From: SPCO01 sp964579825
Lineage (GTDB): Bacteria; Chloroflexota; Limnocylindria; Limnocylindrales; CSP1-4
DNA length: 64,000 nt
Assembly: GCA_964579825.1 (NCBI GenBank)
Contig: CAZOHT010000018.1
Coordinates: forward strand, 6,314-70,313
Direction of reading: 5' to 3'
This document shows, piece by piece, positions 26,955 through 34,724 of the stretch (position 1 is its first letter; every line of letters starts with the position of its first letter). The notes beneath the pieces are model-generated. The model saw nothing but the letters and a program-made list of their open reading frames with translations, was not told the origin of the DNA and searched no databases. A program made the position numbers and the translations under genes.

Positions 26955-27286
26955 GCGTCGGTCTCCTTCGTCTCGGCGATCAGGTCGGCCATCCGGTCGA
27001 TCCGCCCACGCCACAGGTCCTCGTAGCGATCGAGCAGGCGGCGCGCCACGCGAAGCCCGTCGAGGTCGGCGCGAACGACCTTGCGCCGCCCGCTCCGGTG
27101 CTTGGTGATGAGCCCGGCTCGCTCCAGGACGGCGACGTGCTTCTGGACCGCCGCGAAGCTCATCGGGTAGTGACCCGCGAGCTCCACGATGCCCTCGTCG
27201 CCATCGATGGCCCGACGGACGATGTCGCGCCGCGTGGCATCTGCCAACGCAGCGAAGACGCGATCCATGTCCATGGTGTCGAGCAT
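26951..27286 (-). CDS. ArsR-family transcriptional regulator (SRPBCC-associated type)
   Basis: The 111-residue winged-helix protein has VFAALADATRRDIVRRAIDGDEGIVELAG, MSFAAVQKHVAVLERAGLI and the wing TKHRSGRRKVVRADLDG. It has no metal-binding cysteines, so it belongs to the ArsR subgroup linked to SRPBCC genes rather than to metal sensors. ATG 27286 is chosen because a perfect inverted repeat ends three bases upstream, making transcription and translation start close together; the in-frame methionine five residues later is also possible. Confidence 0.9.
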   Translation of the reverse strand: MLDTMDMDRVFAALADATRRDIVRRAIDGDEGIVELAGHYPMSFAAVQKHVAVLERAGLITKHRSGRRKVVRADLDGLRVARRLLDRYEDLWRGRIDRMADLIAETKETDA

Positions 27287-27288
27287 GG

Positions 27289-27308
27289 ATACAACCATAC
27301 GGTTGTAT
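27289..27308. promoter_or_regulatory. ArsR operator at the start of the ArsR-SRPBCC operon
   Basis: ATACAACC (27289-27296) and GGTTGTAT (27301-27308) are perfect inverted arms with spacer ATAC, lying directly before the ATG. This is an AT-rich island in GC-rich DNA and is probably the autoregulatory operator. Confidence 0.65.
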
Positions 27309-27352
27309 ATCGGTCCCGTCAAGCAGGCGCGTGCCCGGAGCCACGGCCTTGG

Positions 27353-28282
27353 TCAGCCGGCGAACCGATGCGGGACCCGGCCCCGGATCCCCGGCCGGGC
27401 CATGAACAGGCCGCCGGCAAGGGGCTGCTCCGCGAGATCCTTGTCAGACAGGCCACGCGAGGCGCACACGATGTATAGCGACGCCAGGTCGTCATCGCCG
27501 AACGTCGGCTTCGTGACCTGCGTCGCATCGACGGTGACGGTCCGGTCCAGCGTGCCGTCGGGCCGATAGTGCGCCACGATCGACGCCCGCCAGAGTCCCA
27601 CCCAGATGCCGCCTTCTTCGTCGACCGTCAGACCGTCCGGGTCGCTCACGCTGGGGTCGAATGCGATCAACGGGGCTCGCTCCCCGATCCGACTCGTCTC
27701 AGGGTCGAACGGGAACGTATCAACGCGGAAGGTCGCCGAATCGATGTAGTACATGGTCCGGCCGTCGGGGCTCCAGTCGATCCCGTTCGAGCAGGCCAGG
27801 TCATCGAAGACCTCGGTGAGGGTGCCGTCGGGCGAGAGGCGGAGCATGATGCCCTCGCCGGGGCGCTCGTCGTCCGCCATGGTGCCGACCCAGAAGGACC
27901 CGGCAGGATCCGCCGCTCCATCGTTGCAGCGGTGCCCCGGGCCCAGGTCCACGGGGATCCGCCGTTCGATGGCCAGTCGATCAGTCCGACCGGAGATGAC
28001 CGATGTCAGACTCGGCCCGTCGACGAAGGCGAAGCCTCGCTCATCGGCGACGACGAGCCCACCATCGCGTCGGATCACGAACGCTCCCGGTCGGGCATCC
28101 AGGGAGCAGGACCCGACGCGATCGGTCAGTGGGTCGAACCAGTGGAACCGGGCGAGGTCGATGTCCACCCACAGGACCCTGGCCAGGTCCGGATGCCACA
28201 TGACCGCTTCACCGAGTTCACAGGCGGTGTCGGCGACCAGGCGGGCCCCGATGCTCCGACCAGCGTCCTGCTCCATCGTCAT
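27353..28282 (-). CDS. SMP-30/gluconolactonase family protein
   Basis: The 309-residue protein is a six-bladed beta-propeller of the SMP-30/LRE family. The metal-site residues are recognisable: E in ELGEAVMWHPD (about residue 20), N in GHRCNDGAADPAGSFWVGTM, N/D in CSNGIDWSPDGRTMYYIDS and D in DPSVSDPDGLTVDEEGGIWVGLW. These enzymes hydrolyse sugar lactones with a divalent cation. ATG 28282 starts just before the first blade; a longer start exists but adds no conserved sequence. Confidence 0.9.
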   Translation of the reverse strand: MTMEQDAGRSIGARLVADTACELGEAVMWHPDLARVLWVDIDLARFHWFDPLTDRVGSCSLDARPGAFVIRRDGGLVVADERGFAFVDGPSLTSVISGRTDRLAIERRIPVDLGPGHRCNDGAADPAGSFWVGTMADDERPGEGIMLRLSPDGTLTEVFDDLACSNGIDWSPDGRTMYYIDSATFRVDTFPFDPETSRIGERAPLIAFDPSVSDPDGLTVDEEGGIWVGLWRASIVAHYRPDGTLDRTVTVDATQVTKPTFGDDDLASLYIVCASRGLSDKDLAEQPLAGGLFMARPGIRGRVPHRFAG

Positions 28283-28376
28283 GGACCGTCCCTCGAGGTC
28301 GACGATCTCGAGACCGTCGTGTCTCGCGCAGCATCGCACGCGGTCTCTTGGAGGCTTCGCCTATGATTACGGGCGC

Positions 28377-28414
28377 GCCGACATAGCTCAGTGGTAGAGC
28401 AGCTGTTTCGTAAG
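28377..28414 (+). tRNA. 5' half of tRNA-Thr(CGT), truncated
   Basis: GCCGACA acceptor strand, TA, a D-arm (GCTC...GAGC) and the 5' anticodon stem are followed by loop TTCGTAA with anticodon CGT at 28409-28411. After the next G the sequence departs from any tRNA: the anticodon stem is not closed and no T-arm follows. A TATGAT box lies 10 bases upstream. This looks like a tRNA cut at the anticodon loop by an integrating element. Confidence 0.75.
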
Positions 28415-28703
28415 TCTCTAGCCCTCTGCGCAGTGCTACAAGCGTGGCGGGCCGATACAAACGGGCACACTTATCAGCTATTCGCGTCGGGAGCCTCCTG
28501 GCGATAGACGGACGCTGCGACCCGATTCTCCCCGAGCTGACCTAGATGACCTGAATCTGGGTGCCATTCATTGCGCTGCACGCTTGGTTCAGCGGCCTCT
28601 CCCCTCTGTCGGCATTGCTGCCTTGCTTGCCCTGGGGCGATACTTATCGGCTCTTCCACGCTCAGAACCGACAGAATCATCAGCTCTAAGAGACCGGTCG
28701 CCT
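28415..28703. other. Non-coding junction after the half tRNA
   Basis: No convincing gene is visible here. The base composition is noticeably less GC-rich than the flanks, and codon use in its short frames is random. A TGTCGGC matching the tRNA acceptor occurs at about 28608, but no T-arm accompanies it. I read it as the left end of an integrated element. Confidence 0.5.
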
Positions 28704-28979
28704 TCAGTCCGTATCAGCCTCGGCACGGCGACGTGATTGGCGGGTCAGGTGGCTGAGGCGGGCAAGTCGAGCGTAGTGAGCTCGGCGGGCCGCCTCGGCA
28801 CGGCGGAGTCGTTCGGCAAGGGGCAGCTTCCTGTCGGGATCGACCAGCCGCTCGAACGAACTCGCGAAGGTCGCCCGTGCTTTCGCCGTCGTCTGCCGAG
28901 GGTCGTACCGAGCGTGCAGGCTGAAGGCGGCGACCCGCGCCCGGAGCGCCCGCTCGCGAGGGTCACGCTCCTTCCTCAT
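28704..28979 (-). CDS. Small helical protein at the end of the Ubl operon
   Basis: The 91-residue, highly charged protein is almost all helix (RERALRARVAAFSLHARYDP, then ERLVDPDRKLPLAERLRRAEAARRAHYARLARLS). Similar short proteins with a VDPxxxLPxxERxRRAExAR core occur in actinobacterial accessory DNA. Its ATG overlaps the AAA ATPase stop (ATGA), so it is the last gene of the ubiquitin-like operon. Function unknown. Confidence 0.65.
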   Translation of the reverse strand: MRKERDPRERALRARVAAFSLHARYDPRQTTAKARATFASSFERLVDPDRKLPLAERLRRAEAARRAHYARLARLSHLTRQSRRRAEADTD

Positions 28980-30235
28980 CGGCTCGCCGCAGCCTTCCCG
29001 GCTGGACCGGGGCCGGCCGCCAATCTTTCGGATCCTGAAACATTCGAAAGATTCCCCTGGCGCCGCCGGACGTAGGCACGGAACATCGGCAGGGAGAAGT
29101 CGTAGGTGCCACGTGTGGCCCGGTGGATGAGGCCACGCTCGACGAGCCGGCGGACTACCAGGTCGAGGCTCGCGACGTCGCCGACGTGTGGCCGCAAGCG
29201 CGTCAGCCGGATCTGACCCGGCTCGCGAGCCATCGCCTCGAGAACACGCTGCTCGGTCGGGCTCGCGCCCTCGAACCGGTCCTCGAAGAAGGCGAGGTCG
29301 AGCTCATGCAGGAGTGCCGGCTCGACCGCCTGATAGTCCGCCGCCGTGACGTCAGGGGTCGTGATACTCCGGCATAGATAAGCGCCAACGAACTGCAGGA
29401 AATACGGGTAGCCGCCCGTCGTCTCGACGATGTCCCCGATCAACGAGAGCGCGAAAGACCGGCCGCTGCCAGCCAGCGGGATGCCGAGGGCGTCCCACGC
29501 GTCGCCCCGCTCGAGGTTCCCGACAACGACGTGGCGGAACATGCGCTCCGCGTAGGTGCGGGCCCGCTTGAGGTTGAGGCTCAGGGTCGGCAGACCGGAC
29601 AGGATGACGCGGACGCGGGGCGACTCTCGCTGAGCTGAAGCCACGGCGGCGAGGAGGCCCGACAGCGGGAACCGCTCGCGCGGCCGATCGTCGGCGAGGA
29701 TGTGGCCCTCGTCGTAGAGCAGAAGTGCGCCCGGCCGGTCGGAATCGGCGATGGCTCGGTCCAAGGCTGCCACGGATGCACGCATTCGATCGGCGGGACC
29801 CGACGGCCGACCTTCGAAGGCTGGCTCATAGCCGACCTCTCCGACCGTGATCCGTCGCGGGCGAAGCTGCCGGACGCCTCCTTCGATCGCCTGGCTCACG
29901 CCGGCGAACGGGGAAACCCGTCGCGCCAGGGCGTCACAGTCTTCATCGATCGCCTCGGCGAGCCAGGTGTCGTCGCGATGGCGATCACCGAGCTCGCGCT
30001 GGAGGGTGGGCCAGCCAGCTCGCTCGGCGCGGGCCGCGAATTCGGAGAGCAGGACCGTCTTCCCGGTGCCGCGCAGGCCAGTGAGCGTCCAGTTCGCGTG
30101 GAGGGGTGCTTCCGCGAGGAATGATTCGAACGAATCGAGGAGGCCATCGCGCCCAGCGAGATACGGCGGCGCAACCCCGTTTCCTGGGCGGAACGGGTTC
30201 GCGAGAGGCGGGCTGTTGGGCGTCGGATTGGCCAC
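28976..30235 (-). CDS. AAA+ ATPase of the Ubl operon
   Basis: The 419-residue protein has Walker A TGLRGTGKTVLL, Walker B ALLLYDEGHIL with a DE pair, an arginine-rich sensor region (VRVILSGLPTLSLNLKRARTYAERMFRH), and a C-terminal winged-helix part (about 320-400, TEQRVLEAMAREPG, VRRLVERGLIHRATRGTYDFSLPMFRAYVRRR). This Orc1/Cdc6- or STAND-like layout is seen in ATPases from mobile and defence loci. GTG 30235 is chosen because AAAGGA lies seven bases upstream; an ATG at 30328 is a weaker option. It is 96 bases behind the E1 gene and may remodel or recruit targets, which is inference. Confidence 0.82.
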   Translation of the reverse strand: MANPTPNSPPLANPFRPGNGVAPPYLAGRDGLLDSFESFLAEAPLHANWTLTGLRGTGKTVLLSEFAARAERAGWPTLQRELGDRHRDDTWLAEAIDEDCDALARRVSPFAGVSQAIEGGVRQLRPRRITVGEVGYEPAFEGRPSGPADRMRASVAALDRAIADSDRPGALLLYDEGHILADDRPRERFPLSGLLAAVASAQRESPRVRVILSGLPTLSLNLKRARTYAERMFRHVVVGNLERGDAWDALGIPLAGSGRSFALSLIGDIVETTGGYPYFLQFVGAYLCRSITTPDVTAADYQAVEPALLHELDLAFFEDRFEGASPTEQRVLEAMAREPGQIRLTRLRPHVGDVASLDLVVRRLVERGLIHRATRGTYDFSLPMFRAYVRRRQGNLSNVSGSERLAAGPGPAGKAAASR

Positions 30236-30331
30236 TGGTCGATCCTTTGAGGCTGTATTCGTGAGTTGTCCGGCCGAGGGACGCCGGTGGGCGCCGTCTC
30301 GGCCGGGTTGTGCACCTGGAATCCACACTCC

Positions 30332-31030
30332 CTACTGCGCGCCAGCCGGGACGCGGAACCAGGAGCGGCTGCGGGCCGCGTTCTGGATCGCGTCGAGGTA
30401 GACCTCGCTGTAGGGGACGCTGCCGCGCTCACTGATCTGCCAGAGGCAGCTGAGCATCGCGCTGGCGACCATCAGGTTCGTCACGAGGAGCTGCGGGCGC
30501 TCGGCGGCCATCACCTGGCAGCCTTCGCCGCGCGGTTCCTCTTCAGTGGCCATCCCGATCTCCGGGTGGATCTCGGTCAGATGGCCGTCCACGGACCAGC
30601 CGTCGCGACGGCGGACGAGCTGGACGTTGCCGTCCGTCTCGTCGTTGCCGCCGCTGATGAGCGTCGCGTCCGTGAGCGATCCGAGATGTCGATCGACGAG
30701 GGCCCGCGCCCGGTGGTTGTCGACCGCGAGGAGGACGACGTCTCCCTCGCGGACGATCGACCGGACGTTGGTCTCATCGAGGAACTCGGGGATCGCCTGG
30801 ACGGCGAGCCCATCGACTCGGGCGACCCGGGCCAAAGCCTCGGCCTTGTTCGAGCCTAGGTCGCTGTTCGAGCAGGCCTGTCGCGATCGGTTCCCGGGCT
30901 CGAAGACGTCGCCGTCGACGAGGACGAGGAGCGAGCGCGGTTCGGGCCGGTTCGACAGATAGCGGACGAGCGGCGGGAGGAGCTGGCTCCCGATCCCGCC
31001 GCAGCCGACGAGCACGATCCGGTCAACCAT
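30332..31030 (-). CDS. ThiF-family E1-like adenylating enzyme
   Basis: The 232-residue protein has the E1/ThiF nucleotide fold: IVLVGCGGIGSQLLPPLVRYL (residues 4-24), the Asp of LVDGDVFEPGNRSRQ with the Asn/Arg pair that binds ATP, NKAEALARVARVD and VVLLAVDNHRARALV. A cysteine in GEGCQVMAAERPQ is a candidate thioester site. E1-like enzymes adenylate the C-terminal glycine of a ubiquitin-like protein. It overlaps the JAMM gene by eight bases, and its operon also encodes a Ubl and an E2-like protein. Confidence 0.9.
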   Translation of the reverse strand: MVDRIVLVGCGGIGSQLLPPLVRYLSNRPEPRSLLVLVDGDVFEPGNRSRQACSNSDLGSNKAEALARVARVDGLAVQAIPEFLDETNVRSIVREGDVVLLAVDNHRARALVDRHLGSLTDATLISGGNDETDGNVQLVRRRDGWSVDGHLTEIHPEIGMATEEEPRGEGCQVMAAERPQLLVTNLMVASAMLSCLWQISERGSVPYSEVYLDAIQNAARSRSWFRVPAGAQ

Positions 31031-31853
31031 CGGCGGTGCCTCCTTTCTCGCTCGAGCCGGAGACCGGCACGAGCCAGTGCGAGAGGCGATAGCCGAGGGC
31101 CTCGGCGAGCTTGCTCGCCTTGGCGATCGCATCGTCGAGCTCCCGCCGACTTGGCTTCGAAATCTCGTCCGAGGGCTTGAAGCCCCGGGCGAGGTACTCG
31201 GCCATCGACGGTTTGCCCTTCGGCCGTCGGGGCGACGGCGCCAGCTTCACCTTCAGGAGCCAGTCGTCGGGTGGCTCGGCAAGGCGCCGAGGCCGCTCGA
31301 TGAGCTGGCCGGTCTTCAGCTGAAACCGGATGCCGTCGACGACGATCGCGGCTGCATAGCCGAGTCGTCGTCGATCGAAGTCGCCGACGACGATGTGGAG
31401 CCCATCGAGCTCCGCCTCGTCGTCCTCGTCGATCGAGCTGGCGTAGGCGCCAAAGGCGCCATGGCTGTGCATCGAGCCGACGAGCCGCGATCCGGCCGGC
31501 AGATCGCCGTCTGCCAGGTCGAACGTGACTGAGACACTCGACACCTTCTGCGCCGGGACAACGAGGTCGAAACCTGCGTCGCGCCAGACCAGGAGGACGA
31601 GCGCCTCGGTGCGCTGGAGCCGGTAGACGGCACGGAAGAAGCCGACCGCACGAGCCATCAGATCCTGTGGGACCTTCGGCAGCGCGTAGTCGACGAACTC
31701 CTTGCCTTCCGGCAGGTGGGCGATCCGACCGACCTTCGTCTGGCTCAAACCGAGGAGGCTTCGCTTCCGCAGGTAGAGCCCGTCGCGAGCGACGACGAAG
31801 GCTGGCAGGGACGCAGTCTCGAGCGATGGACCGGCTTCGAGGATCGGGAACAT
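31023..31853 (-). CDS. JAMM/MPN metalloprotease (JAB domain)
   Basis: The 276-residue protein carries a complete JAMM zinc motif: E83 in RTEALVLLVW, then H129-x-H131-x7-S139-xx-D142 (MHSHGAFGAYASSID). This is the active site of isopeptidases that trim or remove ubiquitin-like modifiers. About 35 residues of beta-rich sequence precede it, and a charged helical C-terminal region (about 200-276) follows. It is flanked by the E1-like gene (8-base overlap) and by a small gene whose stop overlaps its ATG. It probably matures or recycles the operon's Ubl protein. Confidence 0.9.
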   Translation of the reverse strand: MFPILEAGPSLETASLPAFVVARDGLYLRKRSLLGLSQTKVGRIAHLPEGKEFVDYALPKVPQDLMARAVGFFRAVYRLQRTEALVLLVWRDAGFDLVVPAQKVSSVSVTFDLADGDLPAGSRLVGSMHSHGAFGAYASSIDEDDEAELDGLHIVVGDFDRRRLGYAAAIVVDGIRFQLKTGQLIERPRRLAEPPDDWLLKVKLAPSPRRPKGKPSMAEYLARGFKPSDEISKPSRRELDDAIAKASKLAEALGYRLSHWLVPVSGSSEKGGTADG

Positions 31854-32110
31854 CAGCCACCTCCTCCCCGGTCGGGCAGGCGGTGGATGAGCTGCACGAG
31901 TCGCTCGAAGCGGCGTCGCTCGTAGACGAGCTGCTCCCTGATGGGACCCGACTCCCGGAACACGTGGGCGAGCACCGTCAGTGCGGCCTCCTCGAAGAAT
32001 CGATCGGGCAGCGGTGTCGCCCGCTCGCCGAGAGCGGGAGCCATCCAGGCGCTGAGGCTCCGGTAGCGGACCTCCGCAGTCCGGAGGAGGTGGTCACGAA
32101 GCGATGGCAT
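31853..32110 (-). CDS. Small helical protein of the Ubl operon
   Basis: This 85-residue all-helical protein (SLRDHLLRTAEVRYRSLSAW, then EEAALTVLAHVFRESGPIREQLVYERRRFERLVQLIHRL) ends in a Gly run. It overlaps both neighbours, its ATG lying inside the E2-like gene's end and its stop sharing bases with the JAMM start, which indicates strict co-expression. I recognise no family. It could be an adaptor or a target. Confidence 0.6.
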   Translation of the reverse strand: MPSLRDHLLRTAEVRYRSLSAWMAPALGERATPLPDRFFEEAALTVLAHVFRESGPIREQLVYERRRFERLVQLIHRLPDRGGGG

Positions 32111-32861
32111 CGGTCTCACCTCCGACGTCGGGGTCCGGGGTCAGAACGTCGGCGTCCGTCGGCTCTTCTGGGAGCGGGATCCCGGCCGGCAGATCGGTGA
32201 TCGCCAGCCCGGCCATCTGCGTCACGACCTGGCGGAGGGTCCGCCAGTAGGGGTCGTACTGCATGGACAGGGCGGCGAGCGGATCTCGTCGGGAGCGGGA
32301 TGCCCAGGACCGAAAGCCGCCGCTGAACGGCAGCGGGTGCCGACGGAGGTCCTGGTTGAAGCGGCTCGCCCAGAACGCGCCGATGAGCGCGTCGACCCGC
32401 TCGCCGACGCTCGCCCCGCTCACCCGGACCGATCCGAGACAGACGATCCCATCGTCGTTCGTGTTCGGCAGGGTGGACGAGAGGAGCGTCGCGTCGAGCG
32501 ACGCGATCGGCTGCGTCCGGAAATACGTGGACAGCCCCTCGATCTGTTCGCCGATCGTCGAGACGACGAAGACGACGTATGGCACGGCGAGCCGATAGGT
32601 GGTCGGCTCGCTGTCGCGACGCCGGCTGGCGTGGTACTCGATCATCCGCCGCGACGGGGGCTGCTCGACGACGAAGACCGATCGATCGGTCGTCCCCGAG
32701 CGGATCCAGAAGCGGCAGCCGGTCGGCAGCCGAGGGGTGGTGGCGACCTGAGCTGTGGTGAGTTCGGCCAGGAGGTCCGGGAGGGTCACCTCCCGGTCAA
32801 TGACCTCGCTGATCAGGCTCACGAGGTCGCCCTCGATGCGCAGGAACGTGCGCGATTGCAT
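32094..32861 (-). CDS. E2-like protein (Prok-E2_D / PRTRC protein B-like)
   Basis: The 255-residue protein has an N-terminal alpha/beta part and a core (about 85-185) with YVVFVVSTIGEQIEGLSTYF and then PNTNDDGIVCLGSVRVS, with C141 in the position of the candidate catalytic cysteine. The N-x-x-DGxVCxGxVR pattern matches my recollection of Prok-E2_D, the family containing PRTRC system protein B, placed in the E2/UBC superfamily. The context with Ubl, E1 and JAMM genes supports an E2-like carrier role. It follows the Ubl gene by 84 bases. Family assignment rests on this motif and needs a profile search. Confidence 0.7.
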   Translation of the reverse strand: MQSRTFLRIEGDLVSLISEVIDREVTLPDLLAELTTAQVATTPRLPTGCRFWIRSGTTDRSVFVVEQPPSRRMIEYHASRRRDSEPTTYRLAVPYVVFVVSTIGEQIEGLSTYFRTQPIASLDATLLSSTLPNTNDDGIVCLGSVRVSGASVGERVDALIGAFWASRFNQDLRRHPLPFSGGFRSWASRSRRDPLAALSMQYDPYWRTLRQVVTQMAGLAITDLPAGIPLPEEPTDADVLTPDPDVGGETDAIAS

Positions 32862-32945
32862 GGCGTTCGAGCTCCTCTCTGCTGCGGGAGCCCGAAGCCG
32901 GCGCGCGTGGCGTGCCGGCTCCGGGACATCCGCGGTGGCTGGCGT

Positions 32946-33188
32946 CTAGGCCCCCAGACCCTTCACGCCGGCCTGCTTCTGGAACTCGATCTCGTCTCCC
33001 GGGCGGACGACGTAGTCGTCCTGGACCCGGTCGCCGTTGACCGACACCGCGGCGTCGCGGGGGATATTCAGGACCTGCTCGAGGACCTTCCAGATCCCAC
33101 GGATGGACTTCCCGGCGAGATCGAGATCGAGCTCGTTCACGCCGTAGATGACCTTCGTCGCTGGTGTCGTTGCTTCCATTGCCTGCAT
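32946..33188 (-). CDS. Ubiquitin-like beta-grasp protein
   Basis: The 80-residue protein reads as a beta-grasp fold: strands KVIYGVNELDLDL, helix SIRGIWKVLEQVLNIP, strand AAVSVNGDRVQDDYVV and final strand DEIEFQKQAGVKG. It ends with G77-L78-G79-A80, so an exposed terminal glycine would need trimming of one or three residues, a job for the operon's JAMM protease. ATG 33188 is supported by GGAGG nine bases upstream; the ATG at 33179 is the alternative. It is the first gene of the conjugation operon. Confidence 0.8.
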   Translation of the reverse strand: MQAMEATTPATKVIYGVNELDLDLAGKSIRGIWKVLEQVLNIPRDAAVSVNGDRVQDDYVVRPGDEIEFQKQAGVKGLGA

Positions 33189-33938
33189 GGCTTGGTGCCT
33201 CCGTGTTCGGGTGCCGCGCACTCGGGCGGAACCAGGCAGGCGAGGCAGTCGCGGCACGCTGCCTCTGAATCGATCGGTGAGGATCGGCCCGGGTCCGACG
33301 CGCAACTGCTGTTGAGCACCGGCGGGCGCGCACGCCGCCGGTCAGTGGTCGTCCTCGGTGGACATCACCTCCATTCCGGCGCGGACGTGGTCCGCCACCC
33401 GAATGAGCGAAGCCCATATCGGACGAGACTGGCCGTCGACGAGGAGCCCGAAAGATCGAGCCGGTCACGCCACCGCCCACGAGGAGCGGAGCGCCAACCG
33501 GCGTTCGGATCGTTCGAGGAGGTGTCCTCGGGAACGGTCGTCTCGGCCCGGCCGGAGCTCCACCCATTCGGGTGAGCGACTGGCGCGCCTCGCCATCGAT
33601 CGCGCATCGAGAAAGCGCGATATGGCAGCGTCTATGTGGTTGGAAAGGTGCGGCTGTCGCCGCGGACCGCTCTGGATCCCGGCGCCGGCGCTGGCCTGGT
33701 CGCGGAGCTTGCCGCGGGAGCCCGTGCCGGAGGGCTCCTCCACGCACCCGATCTGGGCGATGGCGGCGGCCGGACCGTGCGAGGTACGACGCTCGTCTCT
33801 GGCCCTGGCCGCCTACTCAGACCCTAGCGCTCCCTACGGTGTCTGGGAAGTACTTTTCAGTGTATGATGTTGTGTAGTCGATTCGGCCCGTCCACCTGTC
33901 GGGGGCACGGCGCCGGGGCTGCCACGACCTGCCGCGCG
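33189..33938. other. Intergenic region upstream of the Ubl operon
   Basis: Open frames here lack credible starts or protein-like composition, and I call no gene. The leader and promoter of the Ubl operon must lie in it. An AT-rich pocket at about 33,845-33,885 is a candidate promoter area, but no clear -35/-10 pair can be assigned. The IS21 element begins at its right end. Confidence 0.4.
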
Positions 33939-33943
33939 CGGGC

Positions 33944-33968
33944 TGTCAAGGGACACCAGAAACTGGAC
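33944..33968 (+). repeat. Left terminal repeat of the IS21 element
   Basis: It begins TGTCAAGGGACACC and pairs with the right end at 18 of 25 positions. The transposase-binding 14-mer GGCCACGAGATCTG follows at 33969-33982. Confidence 0.7.
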
Positions 33969-33997
33969 GGCCACGAGATCTGGACGGACCACCCCTG

Positions 33998-34010
33998 TGT
34001 CAAGGGACAC
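33998..34010 (+). repeat. Second copy of the IS left-end 13-mer
   Basis: TGTCAAGGGACAC at 33998-34010 repeats 33944-33956 exactly. The sequence after it (GACTGCCCG, GGCCACCGAAACTGCCC, CAGATCTGCCCGG) resembles a related but different IS21 terminus, so this may be a second element's end captured inside. Confidence 0.6.
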
Positions 34011-34110
34011 GTAGACTGCCCGCCTGCGGCCACCGAAACTGCCCATGCGCGGCCAGCAGATCTGCCCGGTGGAGGAGATCGACAATGGGCTCCGTCCGTC
34101 CGCCCGGAAC

Positions 34111-34665
34111 ATGGGCCCCCGCCTGCTCGTCAGCGTTCTGATGCGCGTCATCGTTGTGACCGTGCTCCTTGGCCTCGCCGCTGCATGCTCCCCGGCGCCG
34201 ATGCCCACGGCCGCGCCCTCCGCTGGCCAAACTGCCCCTGCGTCGGCCTCGCCGCCGTCCGTCACGCCGGCTCCGTCCTCGCCGGAAGCGGTCGCCTGGC
34301 TTCCGCCCTGGGCTGGACCTGCGACGCCCATGGCGGTCGTCACACGCTCCGTGCTCCCGTTTTGCGGCGTCGAGCAGGGCGGTCCGTTCGGATCGATCGA
34401 TACCGATGTCCGTGATTGCTTCGTCGCCGCTCTTCGGGACGGCACGGAAGCAGAGTTCGCCAGCATCCGCTCGACCATCGAGGGCGATCCGATTGCGACC
34501 ATCACCCGGGCCCTGCCCGGCGGCGGTCTCGAGATCCTCGTCGACAAGACGCAGGACGCCTTCGGTGCCCGCGTCTGGGCCCGGACGATCTGCCGCGGCT
34601 TCGTCGAGGATCAGGAGTTTGGCTTTGTCCGAGACGGGTGCGACGAGGGCGTCGTCATCCGGTAG
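34111..34665 (+). CDS. Putative lipoprotein, IS21 passenger gene
   Basis: The product has a signal segment RVIVVTVLLGLAAAC with lipobox, an Ala/Pro/Ser-rich tether (about 27-65) and a C-terminal globular domain of about 110 residues with four cysteines in FCGVEQG, VRDCFVAAL, TICRGFVED and RDGCDEG, probably two disulphides. No family is recognised. It lies inside the IS21 ends but is transcribed opposite to istAB. ATG 34111 is listed; ATG 34141 also gives a good lipoprotein signal. Confidence 0.6.
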   Translation: MGPRLLVSVLMRVIVVTVLLGLAAACSPAPMPTAAPSAGQTAPASASPPSVTPAPSSPEAVAWLPPWAGPATPMAVVTRSVLPFCGVEQGGPFGSIDTDVRDCFVAALRDGTEAEFASIRSTIEGDPIATITRALPGGGLEILVDKTQDAFGARVWARTICRGFVEDQEFGFVRDGCDEGVVIR

Positions 34666-34724
34666 GTCGAGCAAACCGCCGTCGACCGGTTAGTGTGGCG
34701 CGCTCCCGGCAGCCCCCAGACAGG

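Noticed and set aside
28377..28620. Group I intron in tRNA-Thr, with the 3' half near the TGTCGGC at 28,608
   Set aside because: The acceptor-like heptamer has no T-loop (TTCRA) in front of it, and no P7-like GACTA core or paired elements are visible. A truncated tRNA explains the sequence better.
33358..33867. Plus-strand frame of 169 codons upstream of the IS21 element
   Set aside because: Its Arg/Ser/Pro-rich translation and weak start look like random high-GC sequence.
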